Part shown: positions 21,742-32,497 of the stretch, piece by piece
Layout of the letters: every line of letters begins with the position of its first letter
How positions within the stretch are numbered: the first letter of the stretch is position 1
DNA from: Acarospora socialis
Taxonomy: Eukaryota; Ascomycota; Lecanoromycetes; Acarosporales; Acarosporaceae
Assembly (NCBI GenBank): GCA_025617375.2
Contig: JAMYGW020000005.1
Location: 1,612,001-1,676,000, forward strand
Reading direction: 5' to 3'
Length of the DNA stretch: 64,000 bases
The notes under the pieces: model-generated
The model's input: the letters and a program-made list of their open reading frames with translations, nothing else
What the model was told of the DNA's origin: nothing
The model's database searches: none
Program-made: the position numbers and the translations under genes

Positions 21742-21981
21742 ATGGGTTATCAGTCCGCACCGACTGAGCAGCTCAGCGAATTCGACAACAGTGACAAGAA
21801 CCTGATACTCTTCAAGCTTCTTAGACCTATATACTTCGTAAGGTGCCTTTAATCATCCACACCGATATGTGTGGAAGCATTTCACCGTTGCGCCCCAACA
21901 AAGGGCAACTGTACTCGTAAGACTGGGTCAGGAAACCAATGCGGTGAAGACGATGGCTAGGTAGGGGTTGAAGGCACAAGG

Positions 21982-22262
21982 CTACATGTATATGAGCACA
22001 GCATACACACTTTTCTGATATTGTACCTCTGAGAGTCTCTCGGGGTCAACACGACCAAGACGGCGCAAGATTCTTGTCCTTTGCTGCTCTTCACTGTCTC
22101 TGGCGTCCATCCGGTAAGCTTGATCAATTATCGGGACTGGTCGCAAGGCCTGAGGGTACATGTTCAGATGGAACTCACCGGCAGATAAGTCCAATAATAT
22201 GCACCTATGCCGCCGCAAATGAACCCTGTTCCCCTATAAAGAATTGCTGTCCAACCACCGCC
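21982..22262 (-). CDS. Small predicted membrane protein, partial model
   Basis: The minus strand encodes GGGWTAILYRGTGFICGGIG continuing AYYWTYL, a likely single membrane span. It is followed in a shifted frame by IIDQAYRMDARDSEEQQRTR, RILRRLGRVDPERLS and VQYQKSVYAVLIYM, ending in a stop at 21982-21984. Hydrophobic segment, charged helix and tidy C-terminus look like a genuine small gene. The link between the two parts would need a ~29-bp intron (GTGAGT ... CTCAG), unusually short, and the start exon upstream of 22262 was not found. Function unknown; a small mitochondrial or ER membrane protein is possible. It runs opposite to the SET gene, tail to tail. Confidence 0.5.
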
Positions 22263-23253
22263 TTTCTACTTAAAGTCTCGGCGGTGGTAGCAAAGCCCAG
22301 AAGGCCAACATCGTTTCAGGGCCTCTGTTTCAGTGAATCCTTCCTCCCAGTTGCACATGCACAGCCCCTTGTTGTGTGGCTTTCACGTTACCGCATCTTG
22401 GTGGAGCTATAAGTCGACCTAACTCAAAAAGGCGGCGATCATTCCAGGCGAGCATGTGGCACAGTCGTCCACAGCAAAGGGGTATGTAAATAGCCTTCCC
22501 ATTTCGGAGCGTAGAAGATATCTGTTGTCATCTGATGGGAAAATGATGCAGGCCGGACATACCTCGATGGCCCGAATCAACGGTACAGCCTTGTTCGGAC
22601 AGTTTCCGGCTACAACTCTGACGGAGCTCCGCCCTACGAGAGTGAACAGCTAACAGATACGGCACTCTAATCCAAGCATCAAATGGGCCTTTGGTGGGCT
22701 TACAGATCTCTGGGTGGGATGACGCCTGTAAGTAGTACCCGTGCCGTGAACCCAAAGCCCCTGCTATCCTGACCAAGCCGTCATAGCTGATCGGTTTGTC
22801 CGATGCTGGTAGTTTGAACCACCGCCCGAAGCTGGGACCTAGCGGAAGCTCCAAACCTCAAGGAACGGTCTTAACATCATGGATATCGCGCAACATGATT
22901 CCACGCCCTGCACTGAGCGTTCCCCACGCCGTGAGCCCTCCACAGCCTTACCAGGCACCAGACCAATGGCAAGGTCGGTGAGCTCCTGTGTAAGAAGAGA
23001 AGTAGTTCAGCGCAGAGGACTGTATCGTGGCGTATGCGGCTTCACAACCTCATCTTCTGGCTCCGTGGACGACCTAGGCGCCGTTGGGAGGCTGATTTGC
23101 AAAGTCCACGGGTGGAAGTAGACTTCTACGCCTCAGCACTCTGGCGTGGTAACTATGTGTCACAGACTCACAGGAGCGCCGTCATTATAAAAAGGAGCCA
23201 AGTGCTCAGGAAGAGTGTGTCCGAACACCAATTGTTCGTGGGAAACGATACTC
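22263..23253. other. Intergenic with an unassigned minus-strand frame
   Basis: A 108-codon minus-strand frame at 22528-22854 (opening MELPLGPSFGRWFKLPAS) shows some coding-like composition but matches no family and may be chance. The region should also hold the missing 5' exon of the small membrane-protein gene and the SWIM gene promoter. Confidence 0.35.
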
Positions 23254-24762
23254 ATGTCGCTACCGACAAAGCAGCTACAGGAGCTTCACATTCAGGGAAT
23301 GATGCCGACCACGCGTTCCCAGGCACAGCGAGAGCAACGTGAGGAGCAGGAACAAACTCGGAACGTTGGTACGTCTCGAAGCATCGAGCAGGAGATCTCA
23401 AGGGGAGACACTGGGCCGAGTGCCGGCGAAGGGTCCGGGTCGCCCCTCTCACCCTTACTTTCTCCTGGAGAAAACATTATCAGAGGGTTGTCCGGCAATA
23501 CCTACGACTGCAGACAGCTATCCCCGGTCTCGCGATCCCGTGCTCTCGAGGGATTGAATGCGGACATCGACGTCGCCCAGTGCCGAGAGATCAACGGCTA
23601 TTATGCTTTCGAAATCCCCGAACGTGCGAGTGTGCGCATCGGTCCACCCGAAGGGCCGTATGCAGACCCTACCTGCAGCTGCAGCGACTTCCAAAATCGA
23701 AGGTCTGCCTGCAAGCACATCTACGTAAGAGGGGATCTTCGTAGTCTTGTGGACTATGCTGACCTATCATAGTGGCTGCTCGACCATTTGCGCCTGGTCC
23801 AGGAGTTTGCGGATATCGCACCGCCCGCGCTGACAAGTGATGGGTCTGTAGAACGTTCCTCTTCCGCGTTTGAATACGTCGCGGGTATCGGTCTTGACGA
23901 ATTGACAAAGCGTCTCGGCTGGCCTCCACAGCAACAAGATCCACCTCCCCTGGACGTCCGGCGGAGTCAGGTCCAAGATATGCTGTCCGTCTTCGACTCG
24001 AACGGGGTGTTGCCTGAAGATTACAAGTCCGACGTGTTTGCACGTATCCCAGATGTGCCCCTCAACGGACAGGAGTGCTACGTCCCCGGTGAGCTCGAAA
24101 GAACCATCATCAACTTAGCCATGAATGACGATGCTGTATTCCGAGCACTCCGGGAAGCCATTTCTCCCAGCCGCTGCGCCCTGGCTTATATCGGAAAGTT
24201 ACGAAGCAGAGCGCAATCAGCAATCAATCGACTGGACGCGTACGTGACTGACGGGTCGTCCAATAAGGACCAGGCACCCACGGATGTGGCCTGGTGTGCA
24301 AGGACCTTGCGAGCTCTTGTGTCGCAGACTAGCCAGTGCCTCAACTCCAGGGCGCCACTTCCCGCAGAGGTGTTGACCAAAGCAGCCGGTTTTCTGGTTG
24401 AGCTGCTCCAGCATATCTGCACGAGGAACGAGGACGTGTACGAAGATATTGACTGGGAGAGGAATGCTCCAGGAGATGAAAGCGAAGCCGACCGTAATCT
24501 TTACGTTCATCTGATCCGCAATCCACCACGGTTTTCAGACCCGTCGAGTCAGAGACAGGCAAACTTTGTCATCGATGTCTTGCTCGACTTCCCTCCACCC
24601 AGCGTCCGGCAATTCACCGAAAGGCTCGAGGCAATTTCAGAAACGATCATGGAGAACGGCGCAAGCGAGGACTACACGCGAGCGCTGGGTCAGTTGATTG
24701 AGCGGTTGGAAGGGGCAGCAGCGAGCTCTGTTTCGGGGCAAAAGAGACGCCGTGTACGATAA
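23254..24762 (+). CDS. SWIM zinc-finger protein
   Basis: SWIM fingers (CxCx(n)CxH) mediate DNA or protein contacts, for example in the Shu2/SWS1 recombination regulators and MuDR-like transposases. The first exon carries a charged Ser-rich N-terminus and then CSCSDFQNRRSACKH, a complete SWIM motif at about residues 147-161. An intron 23725-23772 (GTAAGA ... ATAG, 48 bp, with a CTGAC branch site) joins CKHIY to WLLDHL. It is a multiple of three and contains the TAG that would otherwise end the frame. The rest is a helical region without known domains, ending in GQKRRRVR. The model is 486 residues from the ATG at 23254; a later ATG pair at 23299/23302 is an alternative start. The family is conserved in Pezizomycotina but its role is unknown. 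Confidence 0.82.
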
Positions 24763-25322
24763 GATGTCCCCAGCGAGGTCAACGAAGGGTGCAATTGTAT
24801 CTGTGGGATTATGTGGTACAAGTATAAGTCATAGAAAGGGATTTGTAGCGAGGGAGGCCAGATTTGTTCTTATCCGTGTTTGCATCACATGTTTTCGGAC
24901 TGTCTTCTCCTTGTCTACGAACATCAAGCGAGTCTGTATCTCACTTCCGAATTATTTTGGTTTCCGGGCTGGCCCTAACTGCTTCCTTTGCTCCTGCCTT
25001 TCACAAGATCATCTAGCCAAACAGATCCAGTCACTTCCCGGCTTGGAGCTTGAGCAAGTGCCTTCAGGTACGACAAAGAGTATCTCTTCTTTTATTTCAT
25101 GCTTCTCTTCACGAATAGTTATTAATAATACTAAGCCAAGGTTCAGACTACTGAAAATCGTACAGCACCAATAATTGGCCAACTTTCTATGCTGTCTCCT
25201 GGAATCATATATAGCTCCCTCAGAGGCTAAGGTAAGCTTACAAGTTCCTGAGTACTCGTACCTGAAGCTGTGATGCCAGAATACTTTACTCAACGGCGCT
25301 TGGGCCGATAATCTGGACTTCT
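24763..25322. other. Intergenic, nothing recognised
   Basis: 3' flank of the SWIM gene; short antisense frames only. Confidence 0.5.
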
Positions 25323-25542
25323 AGCTCTGGGTCGTATATGATTGCCAACTGCTACACTTTGCTCATACAAGGAGCCTCCCAATATTACATGTATAGATTT
25401 CGAAGACTTCAAATGGCAGTTGATGTACTTTTCTGAAGGCCTCCTCCGTAGGACGAGGAATTCAATGTCATTGTTGTGCTATTAGTCTCTTCGAGTTCTG
25501 GAATGCTCCAGTGTTCCTGGGCATTGAGTTACGACCTAGGAC
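25323..25542. mobile_element. Decayed third copy of the ADH-flanking MITE
   Basis: The left end (AGCTCTGGGTCGTATATGAT) and right end (ACGACCTAGGAC at 25531-25542) resemble the inverted ends of the elements at 27631 and 31850, and the 220-bp length is close to theirs (229 and 226). Interior similarity is weak and patchy, so it is an old relative or a chance partial match. Confidence 0.45.
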
Positions 25543-25827
25543 TATCCCTCTGGCCTTCAATTTAAGCTTCCACGAGGCAGATCGCGGAGCCGCTCGCAGG
25601 TAAACGATTCAGACATGTTGCATGAGTGGAGATGAGCCGCGTGAGGAGATTACGGTCTGCTCTTGTTCTTCGTACTTGTACGTGCTGCACTTGCTTGTTG
25701 ACTCCTTCGTGTAGGCTAATGGAAAGAAGATAATGTCAATTTGTTTACATCGGATACCGTTGCCCTGTTGGTCGAAAGCCCGGATTATGCGCCGGTGATA
25801 TATGTATCTCTAAGTCTCATATCAAAC
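25543..25827. other. Upstream region of the GH5 pseudogene
   Basis: About 285 bp with no supported feature; former promoter of the glycosidase gene. Confidence 0.4.
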
Positions 25828-27331
25828 ATGGACGAGCTGCAAATTTCCCTTCCTGATTTACATCCTCGCTTTAATTTTGGCGGTCAACGCCCACGCCCCA
25901 GTCTCCAATCTGCTCGATCCCATGGTCATTTCAGATCAACCATCTGGATGGTCCAGCCTATCGTTTGAACCCCTTGACCCCACCGATACTTGAGTCTTTC
26001 ATTGCACCCCTGACGGTACAGCCCGAACGCAACTCATATGTATATCATCAAGGTGCTGAGCTTCGGCTTGACGGCCGGGCCTGGACCGCCAGCGGTGCGA
26101 ATATGTACTGGCTTGGCCTCGACGAGAATGTGCGACCCCCACCAGGCGCACCTTTTTACGCTCCGCTCAATGCGAGCTATCCGACCTTCGGGAGGATCAC
26201 TGAGGCTATGAACACGCTGCAGACCATGGGAGCACATGTGATTCGCAGCCAGGATCAGCGTCGGCAATTTCTTGAGTGTCATGCCTGCGTTGGGAGAGTA
26301 CAATGAGCAGGCCTTTGCCACCATCGACTGGTCGGTTTTCCAGGCGCGTCAACACGGTCTCCGCATCGTGGCACCTCTGGTGGATGATTATGTAGGCCGG
26401 ACCCCCTCACCTGACCGTTTCGAAGCTGATGAGCTCTAGGATTACTACCATGGAGGAAAGTTCAATTTCTTGCGGTTCCGAGGCATCAACATCAGCAGCT
26501 TGGGCTCTTCGCATCTTCACCTCTCGTGTAGCAGTTTTACACCAACCGCACAATTGTGTAGGATTTCAAGGACTACATCGAGCATCTAATTACTCATGTG
26601 AACCCATACACTGGATTGACCTATGGACAGGATCCGACCATTTTTGCGTATGAGACCGGCAATGAGCTCGGTGGCCCACGCTTTGGGGATCAGGACGTCC
26701 CGGTTGAATGGAGGAGCGAAATCTCGGTCAGTTGCTCTGCTCCACCATATCCTTTACGTTGCTTTCTAAGAAACCGTGCTAGGCCTTCATCAAGCAGCTT
26801 GGCCCTGAGAAGCTCGTGGTCGACGGTACGTACGGTGTCAACCGGACTCATCTCAACATCGACACGATCGACATCTTCTCGGATTACTACTACCCATCCA
26901 ACAACACCAAGCTCCAGGAGGATATCGCTCTCGTCGAGACGGCCAACAAGGTCTACATAGTCGGAGAATACGACTGGACGGGCAACAACGCGCCAGGAGA
27001 CTCCCTTCGATCCTTTTACGACCTCATCGAGGGCCAACAGAACACATTTAGCCCGGTAGTAGTTGGGGCCCTCTTCTGGCCGCTTCTCATGCATGATGTG
27101 CCCAATTGCAACATCTATGCCAACCACTCGGACGGCTTTGCGCTGCAGTACGGCAATCCGGCGAACACGGCGCAGAACAACACGCAGACCGGCTTGATCA
27201 GGCAGCACTTCTTCAAGATGCAGAATGTGAAGGTCGACAACTATCTACCGTGTGTTCCCTGCCCTGGCAAAACGGCTGAATATACATATCTGTTGTTCAT
27301 AGAACAGATTGAATCATGCGCGGAATACTGA
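25828..27331 (+). pseudogene. GH5 glycoside hydrolase (mannanase-like), broken
   Basis: The intact ancestor would be a secreted GH5 enzyme acting on mannan or a similar beta-glycan. A secretion signal (FPFLIYILALILAVNAHA) lies one frame away from the only nearby ATG (25828). Recognisable blocks are GRAWTASGANMYWLGLDENV, SVMPALGEYNEQAF, DYYHGGKFNFLRFRG, the acid/base region ETGNELGGP, FIKQLGPEKLVVDGTYGVN and the nucleophile region VYIVGEYDWTG. Introns are still readable at about 26391-26439 and 26729-26783. Breaks include a frame shift after the signal peptide, another near 25975, a one-base shift near 26252, a shift near 26500-26525, and two TAG codons (about 26527 and 26560) where CAG would fit the family. 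Downstream of 26580 the frame is clean, so loss may be fairly recent. Confidence 0.85.
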
Positions 27332-27630
27332 AGACATTGACTACCTACAAATACAATACATTTTTTGTTCGCAGAGCTCCAGTATGTCAGCCGGACCTTG
27401 TCCCCCATTTTTATCGTCCTCGTGCATGTGAACACATATTAATTCGAGTATAAGAAGGTTGCATAAGGTAAGGGAGGTAGGTATATACGGTCGATTAGGG
27501 TTGGACGGAGGTGCTTCATCGTGCCCCACCTCGCTAAGCTCTGCGCTTCGCGTCATCCGTTCAAATCTTACGTTACCTGTAAATAAACTTGGCCTTGGTA
27601 TATCCCAGCTCCTCAACTCTACTGCATATG
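27332..27630. other. 3' flank of the GH5 pseudogene
   Basis: Short AT-biased spacer leading into the MITE; no gene. Confidence 0.45.
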
Positions 27631-27859
27631 GTTCCAGGTCGTAAATGAATGCCGTTGTGCACCAAGACAATGTATGGGTGAAGTACTCCCCAAGTCTAGG
27701 CCTATCTTGTAAAATGAATTCCTTTTTATTCTTGACAGTTTCATGGAGATCTCCATATAATATAGGCAGCTTTTCTCAAGAATCGCATTTGTTGAAGTCG
27801 TACCTTAATGTTTTGGAGTGCGCCATGGGACTGTTAGCATTCATTTTACGACCTAGAAC
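27631..27859. mobile_element. MITE copy 1 (229 bp)
   Basis: The terminal inverted repeats GTTCYAGGTCGTAAATG and their complement lie at 27631 and 27859. Essentially the same sequence recurs in the opposite orientation at 31850-32075, including the interior CACCAAGACAATGTA and TTTTGGAGTGCGCCATGG blocks. It has no coding capacity. The base pairs next to the ends are TA-like but not a perfect duplication. Confidence 0.85.
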
Positions 27860-28171
27860 TACCTATTATTCTGTCATCATCCCCATCTCCTGATCGGCCT
27901 ATGCTAATCCCGTCCGAAGCCCGCCAAACATCTTCCCCGCATCTAGAAGTTAGCCATTTTTGCCCTGGTTACTTAGGTAAACGCCCAATGCATCTCCGCC
28001 CATTATGGAGTTCGATTACTGCTTCACCTCAATACCCAGCATTCGGAATACCTCTCAACCTTGAAGTCGTTTGATTGCATTGACCATCAGTCACCTACCA
28101 AAACCTCATTCTGTTCGAAAGCCACCCTTATCACAATCCCTCAACTCCGTCCTCAACGCACAGGCGAAAAT
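27860..28171. promoter_or_regulatory. Upstream region of the first alcohol dehydrogenase
   Basis: 312 bp between the MITE and the ADH start, with CT-rich stretches typical of fungal leaders near 28060-28160. The MITE therefore sits inside the likely promoter. Confidence 0.45.
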
Positions 28172-29575
28172 ATGGGTGACGTCCAGGTTCCGAAACAATA
28201 CAAAGCTTGCGTCTATGACCAGCCCGGCAAGATCTCGACCAAGGTCGAGACGCTTGACACGCCTGAGCCGGGACCGGGTGAGGTCTTGGTTAATTTGTAC
28301 CAAACTTCTTTTCCTCTTCCCTTCCCTCTTTACTCCAACATGTGGTACATCCCACAATTCCTGCAAACGCCATGCTTACCGGTTATCTTTGTTGTAGGAC
28401 TCATTCCGGTGTGTGCCATTCGGATTTAGGCGTCATGACAAACTCGGTACGCAGAACCTTTTCAAGACTAGACCAATCTTGCAGAAGCACCATCTGATTG
28501 CATGAGGCAATGTGTACAGTGGGCAGGCCTACCATATCCCACACAACCGGGCCAGGTTGGCGGGCACGAGGGCGTCGGGAAAGTGGTCAAGCTCGGCCCC
28601 GGGACGGAGCAGTCGACCGTCAAGGTCGGCGATCGCGTTGGGATCAAATGGGTCTCGGCCATCTGTGGGAGCTGCGGTACGTTCTCCGGATACCTGGCTT
28701 GGGAGCCAAAGGGCTGTAGAGCGAGACACACAGGCTGAGATTGAGGAATATGAACACAGCGGCGTGTTTGGAAGGTGCGGATGGTGTCTGCTTCAATCAG
28801 AAGATTAGCGGATACTACACACCGGGGACGTTCCAGCAATATGTCGTGGGACCCGCTAGGTCAGTCCATCCTACGAAACAGTATTCCTCGAACCACGTGC
28901 CTAACACAATCCTGCAGCTATGTGACCCCAATCCCCCCAAACCTTGAATCTGCCGACGCGGCGCCAATGCTGTGCGCCGGTGTCACGACCTATGCAGCTC
29001 TGCGCAAATCCGGCGCCAAATCAGGACAATGGGTCGTCATCAGCGGCGCCGGCGGTGGGCTCGGCCACATCGCTGTGCAACTATCGGCGCGGGGCATGGC
29101 GCACCGCGTCATCGGCATCGACACCGGCAGCAAGGAGCAAATCGTGCGGGACTCGGGCGCCGAAGCCTTCATCGATTTGACGAAGCACGACGACACTTCC
29201 ATCGTCGAGGAGGTCAAGAAAATCACGGGCGGTCTCGGCGCCAGCGCCGTCATCGTCTGCACCGCCAGCAACCGGGCTTACGCGCAAGCCTTGGATTTTC
29301 TGCGGTTCGGCGGTATCTTAGTAAGTGTTGGAATGCCTGAGGGGCCGCACAAGCCCATCGAGAAAGCCTATCCGGCCGCCATGGTGGCGAAGCTGCAAAC
29401 TATCACGGCCGTTGCGGTCGGTGACCGACGCGAGGCTATCGAGGTCTTGGATTTCGTTGCCAGGGGGATCGTCAAGACGCACTACCGGCTCGAGAAAATG
29501 GACAAACTGACTGAGGTCTTCCAGGAAATGCACGAAGGGAAACTGATCGGGCGTGTGGTGCTTGACCTGCAGTAA
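28172..29575 (+). CDS. Zinc-dependent alcohol dehydrogenase (ADH1-type MDR)
   Basis: Oxidises alcohols or reduces aldehydes with NAD(H) in the cytosol. Five exons fit (28172-28296, 28398-28446, 28520-28676, 28760-28859, 28918-29575), giving 362 residues, normal for the family. The start is [20 protein letters not shown]. Zinc sites are SGVCHSD and GGHEGVG for the catalytic metal, and [15 protein letters not shown] for the structural metal, reconstituted across the third intron. [11 protein letters not shown] follows, then the Rossmann motif [10 protein letters not shown]. The C-terminal [11 protein letters not shown] is canonical. A same-strand second ADH lies 0.8 kb downstream. The two are not recent duplicates; they belong to different subgroups. 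Confidence 0.94.
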
Positions 29576-30388
29576 AGTAGACGCGCGAAGTCGATCATTG
29601 TCAGCTACCTAGAAATCCCAGAGCTGTTTCTTAGTATTGTCGAAATGCGTCAGATTACCGAGTTAGACCTCTCTGCTCATGCTGAATGTCCGGCGTTTCC
29701 CTCTTGTTACGGCGGATCACCACTGACGAATATGGAGAACTCCAACGATCTCCCACTTCACAAGTCTACACTAACTCAGATGATATCACCAACAAAAGGA
29801 TTATCAGAAAGTATCGCATCCCATCACTTTGATAAAGAGTTTCCCCAACCTTCTGCTTGAAACTGGGATAAGGAAGAATACAAATTGGTTTCCGCAGGCC
29901 GGACAAGAACGATTTTTATGTAAAAAGCAAAGGACTTTCGTCGTATTTCTGATATTCATGAGTAGACTGGACTACTGGGAAGTAGTGTGAAGTAACGAAA
30001 CTGAAGGCCATGGGCAGAATCGGGGCGTGTAAGGTTTCTCTTGCTTTAATTTCTGGGTGTCGTTGGCTCTCGAGAAGTTGGTGTGGATGATAGGTGCCCT
30101 GAAGGGATGGCTATGGATGGCTGTGATGCTAATAAGCAATCTGTCAATCAAGTCGGTATGGACAGGCTGTAATCAGGTAATAATTAATATCAGGGCCGAT
30201 TGACGACGACTCTACCTCCAACCTGGCTACCTAGACGCTCAGATGTGGGGTAAAATCTCCCGCTGTTCGATCTACCGAGTCAAACGTGGGGTAAGGTGAA
30301 GGTAGAGGTGACTGCGGCCGAGAAAAGAAAAGGGAATTATCTTCACTGCAACTGCGTCCTTTCAACTCTCCCAGCAGACGCAATCATC
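29576..30388. other. Intergenic between the two ADH genes
   Basis: About 0.8 kb; no gene, no repeat recognised. Holds the terminator of the first and the promoter of the second ADH. Confidence 0.5.
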
Positions 30389-31659
30389 ATGGGTTTTGAC
30401 GGCATTCCCCCGTCTATGCTTGCTTGTCAAGTTGTCGAATGTATACCCCCCGCCCTCGAGGACCCTCCTGTCATCGCAAGTTGACAGCTTTCAGTTGGAA
30501 AACCCTACAAGATCCAGCAAACACCGACCCCTGCCCAACTCGACGAGCACGATCTCCTCGTCAAAGTCGCCGTCGCATCGCTCTGTCACACGGACGGCTT
30601 GATTCGAGATGGCCTGTTCAACGGCGAGTTACCGCAAATCGCTTCCCATGAGGTACCGACCTAAATCCTCCAAGAAACTCCACACCACCCGTTAAGTGAT
30701 CACAGGGCTCTGGTGTTGTTGTTGCCGTTGGCTCCTCGATCACCGACTTCGAGCCCGGCGACCGCGTCATGTGCGGTCTGCCCTACCATCGTTGCGGCAA
30801 ATGCCCTTCCTGCCTCGGCGCCGAGGATTACCAACAGTACTGTCCGAATATCAAGGGCGAGCTTGGTGTCACGATGAACGGTGCTTTCGCCGAGTACCTG
30901 GTCTGTGATGGAAGGGAATCGTGCAAGTTGCCCGACGCCGTGTCGTTCGAGACGGCCGCCCCTCTGGCTTGTGCCGGATGCACCGTTTATAGAGGCGTGG
31001 TGCAGGCCGGCCTGAAGGAGGGTCAATGGCTCGGCATTGTCGGATCCGGTGGTGGACTTGGGCATTTGGGCATCCAGTTTGCCAAAGCGATGGGCTTCAA
31101 AGTCGTGGGCGTGGATGCCAGGGACGAGGGTTTGGAGCTATCGAAGCAAAATGGGGCGGATGTCGTTGTGGATGCGAGGAGGGAGAGGAACGAGGTCGCA
31201 CAGGAAGTGCAGACCGCGACTGGAGGTGGAGGGGTAGATGCGACTGTCAATGTCAGTGATGCGAAGAGTGCTGCGGCCACTGCGTGTGCGATCACTAAGA
31301 TGCATGGCAAGGTGGTTCAAATTGCTCAGGTAAGTGGATGCAAGTGCCCTGGTGCGCCGAAAGATTCTGAGCCGCGTTTGGGTCAGCCGGACGAAGTTTG
31401 TGTCCCGATGCGCGAATTCATATTCCGTGATATAAGAGTCGAAGGTTCTCTGATCTGCTCAAAAAGCCAAGGAGAGCGAATGCTCCAGATGGTCGTCCAC
31501 CATAACATCAAGGTGAAGAAGAATGTCTTCCACGGTCTGAACAAGATCCCAGAGCTTGTGGACTTTGCACATCAGGGGAAGATGCAAGGTAAAGGGATTG
31601 TTATAGTGGATGAAGACGCTGTTAAGAAAGAGAAGGAATCTGGGCTGAAGATGATGTGA
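30389..31659 (+). CDS. Second zinc-dependent alcohol dehydrogenase, different subgroup
   Basis: NAD(P)-linked dehydrogenase of the MDR family, cytosolic, substrate unknown. Four exons fit (30389-30440, 30495-30652, 30706-31329, 31387-31659), giving 368 residues. The opening MGFDGIPPSMLACQVVEF joins GKPYKIQQTPTP across intron 1. Zinc residues are seen in SLCHTDG and ASHEGSG (catalytic) and CGKCPSCLGAEDYQQYC (structural); the nucleotide-binding motif is VGSGGGLGHLG. The third intron (31330-31386, 57 bp) is a multiple of three and has no in-frame stop, so retention would insert 19 residues after VQIAQ. It shares little sequence with the upstream ADH apart from family motifs. Confidence 0.92.
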
Positions 31660-31849
31660 CCTCCCTGAAAGGAAGCCTGTGTAGACTCGGTTCAGTAGTC
31701 CGTCTATTGATATGATTCTATACTGTCAAATTGTTGTCCGTGGCTCTGATATCGCCAGATAATATTATGTCAAGGACCCCCTGGGTCCCATGGCAGACTC
31801 TTCATACCGTCCCTCCTTATATCTCAGATACCTGACGTCTCAATGTATA
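31660..31849. other. 3' flank of the second ADH
   Basis: Short spacer before MITE copy 2; nothing else recognised. Confidence 0.4.
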
Positions 31850-32075
31850 GTTCTAGGTCGTAAATGAATGCCGATAGTTCCATGGCGCACTCCAAAACAT
31901 TAAGACATCAACAAATTTGATTCTTGAGAAGAACTGACTATGTTACATGGAGGTCTCCATGAAACTGTCAGAAATTAAAAAGAATTCATTTTACAAGATA
32001 GGCCTAGACTTGGGGAGTACTTTACCTATACATTGTCTTGGTGCACAACAACATTCATTATCTATGACCTGGAAC
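31850..32075. mobile_element. MITE copy 2 (226 bp), opposite orientation to copy 1
   Basis: Reverse-complement of the element at 27631-27859 with scattered differences, sharing ends, length and interior blocks. Together the two copies form a 4.4-kb inverted arrangement around the ADH pair. Confidence 0.85.
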
Positions 32076-32497
32076 AATAACTATGCCAAGTTGAGTTCAC
32101 AAAAACGAGCCTAGCTCCACGTCACTCCTTTACACATCGAATCGCTTGTTTTCTTTTCCGAATCTGCTGAGGTGTCTTCTATATGACTTACAATTGCATA
32201 AAGTGCTTTCGTCACCAAGTGTAAGGCAGATTCCGTAGTCGGTCTATTACACGGCGTAAATGCCAAGCTCCCCATGTCAAGAGGCTCGAGCTGAGACCTG
32301 ATTTGAAGTCGTGGTTCGTACGTTATTGCTGGGACACTGACCGGTAGTTGGTATGCCTGCCAGTGCTGCAACTTCCTCCAGTCTTTGTCTGGCCAATCGA
32401 GATGTCAAAAGATTTCAGCCTATCGTCAGACGAATTCGATCGCCCATCTCGGAGGACTGTATGAACTATGTGAACCGTTTCGAGGTGAAAGAGCACT
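32076..32497. other. 3' flank of the STK19 gene
   Basis: Convergent spacer with no supported gene. Confidence 0.45.

Noticed and set aside
23770-23772. In-frame TAG taken as a nonsense mutation in the SWIM gene
   Set aside because: It is the end of a normal 48-bp intron with good donor, branch site and acceptor.
28172-31659. The two ADH genes as a tandem duplication
   Set aside because: They differ in zinc-motif wording, intron positions and most of their sequence, so they belong to different MDR subgroups.
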